Assembly (NCBI GenBank): GCA_021812735.1
Contig: JAKAMV010000430.1
Coordinates: 1 to 8,072, forward strand
Source: Chloroflexota bacterium
Lineage (GTDB): Bacteria > Chloroflexota > Limnocylindria > Limnocylindrales > CSP1-4
DNA: 8,072 nucleotides
Reading direction: 5' to 3'
Below are positions 4,736 through 8,072 of this stretch, in pieces. A program made the translations under genes and the position numbers. Position 1 is the first letter of the stretch, and the number at the start of each line of letters is the position of its first letter. The notes under the pieces were generated by a model. That model was not told the DNA's origin. It made no database searches and was given only the letters and a program-made list of their open reading frames with translations.

Positions 4736-6733
4736 ATGCGGACGGCGCAACGAGCGATGATGCTGGTCGTTGCGATGGTCGTCGCCTCGTGCGGGTCGAG
4801 CACCGCGCCGAAGCCGGCCTCGATGCACCCGTCGTCGTCCGCCGCCACCAGCGCCATCGCGGCCCCGATCTCGGGCACGCCGGCCACGTCCGCCCCATCG
4901 GCCTCGCCCGGCCCGTCCGCCTCGATCGGACCGCCCGTCGACGTCGTTGCGACGCAGGTGGCGGTCGTACGCCAGGCGCCGCACCCGCCTGCGCTCGACG
5001 CAGTCGCCTTCGCCGACAGCGCGCACGGCTGGGCGGGCGGGACCGGCGTCCTGCTCGGCACGAGCGACGACGGCCCGAGCTGGCGGACCGAGTGGACCGG
5101 CAGCGGCACCGTCCTCTCGTTCTCCGCGGTGGACGCGCGGCACGCCTGGGCGCTGGTCGGCTCCAAGGGCGGTGCCATGGGTTACCCGGGCACCGGGCGC
5201 CAGCTCCTCCGCACGACCGACGGCACCCACTGGTCCCCGGTCGGGCGGGGCACGCCGCTGCACGTGATCGACTTCACGAGCGCGAGCGACGGCTGGGCGA
5301 TCGCGTCGGCGAGCAGCGATACCTCGCTCCCGGGCGAACTGCTGGAGACGAGCGACGGTGGGACGAGCTGGCAGCGCAGCCCGCTCACGGCGCTCGTGCA
5401 GTCGGCCTGCTTCTCCGGCATGGCCCTCGGCTGGGCCGCCAACGGCTCGGCGGTCTACCGGACCACGGACGCCGGTGCGAGCTGGACGAAGGTGGCGAGC
5501 GGACCGAACGACCGGACGAACCCGAACTGGTACGCGACACTCCGGTGCTCGGGCGACACGGCGTGGGTGCTCTTCATCGGCGGCGCGGCAATGAACCAGG
5601 AGGCGTACCTCGGCGAACGGACGCTCGACGGCGGCGCGCACTGGCAGACGCTCCTGTCCGATCCGTTCTTCCCGAGCTTGCCGAAGGGAACGATCCCGAT
5701 CGACGCGTACTCCGGGCCGTTCGCGGTCGCCTCCTCGCGGGACGCCGGGTTCCTCGGCTGGTGCGGGCCGTGCGGCGCCGGCTCCTGGTCGTACACACGG
5801 ACGAACGACGATGGCGTGACCTTCATCCACACCCCGCTCCTCGGGCTCGACGGGGCCATCCTCGGCGGCCTCGCGTTCGCCGATCCGGTGCACGGCTGGA
5901 TCGCGGGGTCGACTGGTGGCGACGGCGGCTTCCTCGTGGCGACCGACGACGGCGGCACGACCTGGCACCCCGCATACCCGTCGGCCGCCTCGTCACCGGC
6001 GGTCGGGGTCAGCTTCGTCTCGGCAACCGTCGGGTTCGGGATCGGCGTCCTGGGCGACGGGCGGGTGGTGCTGCGGACGGACGACGGGGGGTCGACGTGG
6101 CAGCCGGTGGGCCGCCTGCCCGCCAACCCCGAGGAGTTCAGCCAGGACCACGTGGTCTGGTTCCTCGACGCGAACCACGGCTGGGTCACGACCCAGTCCG
6201 GCCTGCTCACCACGAGCGACGGCGGGCGGACGTGGAGCCCGGTGCCCGGCGTCCTGCCCACGAACGCGCGCCAGGCGGGCGCCGGCGTCGCGTTCGTCGA
6301 CCCCGAGCGCGGCTGTGTGGGCGATGTCCAGTCGGCGATGGCAACGGCCGACGGTGGGCGGACATGGCGGCCGGCCACCGCCCCGGCGGGCGTCCTGGCC
6401 TGTGCCGCGGGGCTCGTCGATCCGAACTGGGCGCGTCTCGGCCAACCGCCGGGTTCGTTCGACCAGTTCGTCCTCGATGCCGTCCTTTCAGGCGGGGTCG
6501 CCGTCGGGCACGGCTACGTCGACGGCGGGGTTCCCGGAGTGGTCGTGACGCGCGACGGCGGGACGACGTGGACGGCCGAGCTCTGGCCGGCGGGGCCGAA
6601 CGGGTCAGGGTACGAGGCACTGCTCCCCGTGTCGTTCGTCTCGCCGTCCGACGGGTGGTTCCTCGGACTGGTCGGCCAGCTGTACCGCACGAGCGACGGC
6701 GGCGCGACCTGGGCGGAGATCGGCCCGGGGTAG
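4736..6733 (+). CDS. Lipoprotein with Asp-box (Ycf48-like/BNR) propeller repeats
   Basis: The 665-residue product starts MRTAQRAMMLVVAMVVASC: a basic start, hydrophobic core and lipobox VASC with lipidated Cys19. A Ser/Pro/Ala-rich linker (about 20-75) projects the domain from the membrane. The rest carries about twelve Asp-box turns of the form S/T-D-x-G-x-T-W, at roughly 110, 161, 206, 244, 297, 357, 403, 448, 494, 538, 606 and 653, many preceded by HGW/DGW strands as in Ycf48-like and sialidase-type beta-propellers. Twelve blades would fit one or two propellers. No sialidase catalytic set is evident, so a binding or scaffold role outside the membrane is more likely than catalysis. The ATG at 4736 is chosen for its GGAGG at 4724-4728; a GTG at 4697 would spoil the signal peptide. 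Long frames in two other phases are shadows of GC-rich codon use. Confidence 0.85.
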   Translation: MRTAQRAMMLVVAMVVASCGSSTAPKPASMHPSSSAATSAIAAPISGTPATSAPSASPGPSASIGPPVDVVATQVAVVRQAPHPPALDAVAFADSAHGWAGGTGVLLGTSDDGPSWRTEWTGSGTVLSFSAVDARHAWALVGSKGGAMGYPGTGRQLLRTTDGTHWSPVGRGTPLHVIDFTSASDGWAIASASSDTSLPGELLETSDGGTSWQRSPLTALVQSACFSGMALGWAANGSAVYRTTDAGASWTKVASGPNDRTNPNWYATLRCSGDTAWVLFIGGAAMNQEAYLGERTLDGGAHWQTLLSDPFFPSLPKGTIPIDAYSGPFAVASSRDAGFLGWCGPCGAGSWSYTRTNDDGVTFIHTPLLGLDGAILGGLAFADPVHGWIAGSTGGDGGFLVATDDGGTTWHPAYPSAASSPAVGVSFVSATVGFGIGVLGDGRVVLRTDDGGSTWQPVGRLPANPEEFSQDHVVWFLDANHGWVTTQSGLLTTSDGGRTWSPVPGVLPTNARQAGAGVAFVDPERGCVGDVQSAMATADGGRTWRPATAPAGVLACAAGLVDPNWARLGQPPGSFDQFVLDAVLSGGVAVGHGYVDGGVPGVVVTRDGGTTWTAELWPAGPNGSGYEALLPVSFVSPSDGWFLGLVGQLYRTSDGGATWAEIGPG

Positions 6734-6951
6734 GTCGCGCGCCGGCGGGCCCGTCGCTCAGGAGCCCACGGTCTTGAACCAGGTCGCGGCGGCCGTGTTC
6801 CCGCGCGCGACGGCGCGCGATGGCGTCCCCCGCGAGCAGCACGCCCGAGTCCATGACTCCACGCTCTCTCACGGTGGCGAGCGTCCCGATCACGCTTCAT
6901 TCCGCCCGGGCCTGGAGTCCCTCGTACTCGACCCGTGCGATCCTAGAGAGC
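6734..6951. other. Intergenic stretch between propeller and S4 genes
   Basis: Contains a GC-only inverted repeat around 6803-6820 (CGCGCG-ACG-type hairpin) that could be a transcript end without a T-run. On the minus strand a 34-codon frame ending in WFKTVGS stops near 6773, but it has no ribosome site and no recognisable family, so it is not annotated as a gene. Confidence 0.3.
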
Positions 6952-7338
6952 ATGGCCGATCCCCGCGCGACCGACGAGACCCGCATCGACCGCTGGCTGT
7001 GCGCGGTGCGGCTCGTGAAGACGCGCCCGGCGGCGACGCAGCTGTGTGACGCTGGCCACGTCCGCGTGAACGGGAACGCCGCGAAGCCTGCTACGAAGGT
7101 TCGGGCCGGCGACCGGGTCGACGGGCTGATCGCCGGGCGCGAGCGCATCGTGGAGGTCGTGCGGCCGATCGAGTCGCGCGTGGGCGCCCCGGTCGCCGTC
7201 ACCTGCTACGTGGACCACAGCCCGCCGCCGGTGGTGACAGAAGTCCGACCGGGGATCATGGCCGTCCGAGGCGAGGGCCGGCCGAGCAAGCGCCTTCGCC
7301 GGGAGCTGGAGCGCCTGCGCCGGGCTGCCGACGCCTGA
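6952..7338 (+). CDS. hslR: S4-domain RNA-binding protein, HslR/Hsp15-like
   Basis: The 128-residue product has an N-terminal S4 RNA-binding domain (about 11-58): RIDRWLCAVRLVKTR, then AATQLCDAGHVRVNG and KVRAGDRVDG, the usual alpha-L-beta arrangement. A beta-rich part follows, then a basic tail (GRPSKRLRRELERLRR) typical of Hsp15 homologues, which are close to this length (133 residues in E. coli). Hsp15 binds free 50S subunits that still carry nascent-chain tRNA and helps recycle stalled ribosomes. The ATG at 6952 starts the family-like sequence MADPRATDETRIDRWL; an in-frame ATG 44 codons upstream adds unrelated sequence. Only a poor AGAGAG lies near this start. The gene follows the propeller gene by about 220 bp on the same strand. 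Confidence 0.85.
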   Translation: MADPRATDETRIDRWLCAVRLVKTRPAATQLCDAGHVRVNGNAAKPATKVRAGDRVDGLIAGRERIVEVVRPIESRVGAPVAVTCYVDHSPPPVVTEVRPGIMAVRGEGRPSKRLRRELERLRRAADA

Positions 7339-7392
7339 GCCCGGACCTGCCGCGGCTCGCGATCCAAGGGGACGAAGCAGCAGGAGTGACAC

Positions 7393-7559
7393 ACGTGGAT
7401 CACGCTCCTCGGCTTCGGTGAGGGCGAAGACCTCGACGTGGCGCTGCGCGATGAGCCGAGCCGCGGCAACGTGGCCCGGAGAAACGGCGAATCCCGGCGA
7501 CGACGTCTGACCCTACTGCCTCGGGGACCGAAGCACATGCGATTGGGCCGTTATGTGCG
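7393..7559 (+). repeat. Dispersed repeat R1, copy 2
   Basis: Nearly identical to 308-476, starting ACGTGGATCACGC and ending GTTATGTGCG. It lies 54 bp after the S4 gene. The flanks of the two copies do not match, so the repeat boundaries are sharp on the right at TTATGTGCG. Confidence 0.9.
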
Positions 7560-7598
7560 GTTCGAGCGGTGAAGGGCGCGGTGCCGCCCCAGTGGAGC

Positions 7599-7629
7599 TC
7601 GACGTCGCGTCACGGATGTCGAGTATCCT
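7599..7629 (+). promoter_or_regulatory. Possible promoter before the tRNA fragment
   Basis: TATCCT at 7624-7629 is a good -10-like word 25 nt before the tRNA acceptor start at 7655. The only -35-like word is TCGACG at 7599-7604 with a spacing of 19, which is long. Suggestive only. Confidence 0.3.
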
Positions 7630-7654
7630 GCGCTAACTGAGTTCAGACCATCGT

Positions 7655-7693
7655 CGGGGTGTGGCGCAACGGTAGCGCACGTGCCTTAGGAGC
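7655..7693 (+). tRNA. 5' half of a tRNA gene (truncated)
   Basis: The acceptor strand CGGGGTG (7655-7661) is followed by TG, a perfect D-stem GCGC/GCGC around the loop AACGGTA (7664-7678), an A, the anticodon-stem strand CGTGC (7680-7684) and the loop CTTAGGA (7685-7691). The 3' stem should read GCACG, but only GC is present before the sequence turns to GCCGT. No T-arm (TTCGA) or CACCCCG acceptor partner follows up to 8072. The acceptor strand and D-arm resemble tRNA-Pro, but the anticodon would be TAG (Leu). It reads as a broken tRNA fragment, not a functional tRNA; an intron is possible but no intron core was seen. Confidence 0.5.
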
Positions 7694-7776
7694 CGTCGGG
7701 CCGGGAGCGCTGAAGCGGCCGTGTCAAGGCCGGGGTCCGGAGCACGAACGGCCGAGCGCAGAAGACGTCGATTTCC

Positions 7777-7989
7777 TGCGATTGGCGAACTCGGACCGGC
7801 CGGCACGAGGTCCGATGGCAGCGTAGCACCGCTGGCGTCGCGGCGTGGGACCCTGCGCTATCACCGACCGGACGCACCAGCGAGGCGCCCGATCTCCCGC
7901 CCGATCGATCCATTCGCCATCGCGAGCGGCGAAGGCCCGGCCATCGTGCTGTAACGCGGTGATGCTGCCGCGGGCGCCTTCGGGTGCGG
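7777..7989 (+). repeat. Dispersed repeat R2, copy 2
   Basis: Diverged counterpart of 2958-3176, starting TGCGATTGGCG and ending CCTTCGGGTGCGG. Here it is preceded by ATTTCC instead of TTATG. An 83-bp stretch with no recognised content separates it from the tRNA fragment, and 83 bp with no recognised content follows to the end of the window. Open frames on both strands through it look non-coding. Confidence 0.8.
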
Positions 7990-8072
7990 AGCTGCCCCTC
8001 CGACCGGCTCGGCGGCGGACCGCTTCCGTCGCCCTTCCACTGTCGTGGCCGACCCCACGGTCGTCAGCTGGC

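Noticed and set aside
4484..5968. A 494-codon minus-strand frame
   Set aside because: Antisense to a well-supported gene, Arg/Ala/Glu-rich, no recognisable motif; a GC-codon shadow.
4570..6777. A 735-codon plus-strand frame overlapping the propeller lipoprotein
   Set aside because: Composition is extreme in Arg, Gly and Pro with no repeats or signal; the overlapping frame at 4736-6733 has a ribosome site, a lipobox and a dozen Asp-box motifs.
6760..6880. Minus-strand 34-codon peptide ending WFKTVGS
   Set aside because: No ribosome site, closed by a stop a few codons upstream and no recognised family; could be chance.
7861..8058. A 65-codon minus-strand frame through R2 copy 2
   Set aside because: The matching stretch in copy 1 is shared only as DNA, with no codon-like pattern of changes in the block compared, and the ends of the two frames are unrelated.

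Overview
The window is very GC-rich, with short intergenic gaps, frequent lipoprotein signal peptides and at least one possible leaderless gene. This suggests a high-GC Actinomycetota or Chloroflexota-type soil or freshwater bacterium. That is an inference from composition and protein style; no marker gene here fixes the phylum.

Layout. Positions 1-100 hold the 5' end of a lipoprotein gene on the minus strand that runs off the left edge. Positions 308-533 hold repeat R1 followed by a conserved 3' flank. Positions 534-1025 (minus) encode a three-helix membrane protein (paralogue A), and 1130-1372 (minus) a small two-helix membrane protein. Three abutting 23-bp repeats (1463-1531) and an inverted copy (2194-2219) bracket a small lipoprotein gene (1616-2101). 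Paralogue B of the membrane protein is at 2416-2898 (plus), with the same kind of 3' flank, followed by diverged repeat R2 (2958-3176). A HicB-type antitoxin gene (3236-3697, minus) overlaps by 4 nt the remnant of a 5'-truncated hicA toxin gene (3694-3810). A short, probably truncated membrane protein reading frame (3824-4003, minus) and the N-terminal piece of an integrase-type transposase (4248-4532, plus) follow.

The right-hand third looks more settled. A 665-residue lipoprotein built of Asp-box/Ycf48-like propeller repeats (4736-6733) and an S4-domain RNA-binding protein of the HslR/Hsp15 type (6952-7338) are both complete. After them come a second, nearly identical copy of R1 (7393-7559), the 5' half of a tRNA gene that loses its fold after the anticodon loop (7655-7693), and a second copy of R2 (7777-7989).

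Interpretation. The region from 1 to about 4.5 kb and from 7.35 kb to the end behaves like accessory DNA: duplicated small membrane genes, two dispersed repeat families, decapitated or truncated genes (hicA, transposase, tRNA, small membrane protein), and recurring 9-bp words (TTATGTGCG and TGCGATTGG) at the repeat and gene-block boundaries. No complete operon or defence system is visible. The most unusual signals are the repeat-bounded small-gene blocks, which could be units moved by an unseen recombinase, and the 23-bp repeat array bracketing the lipoprotein gene.
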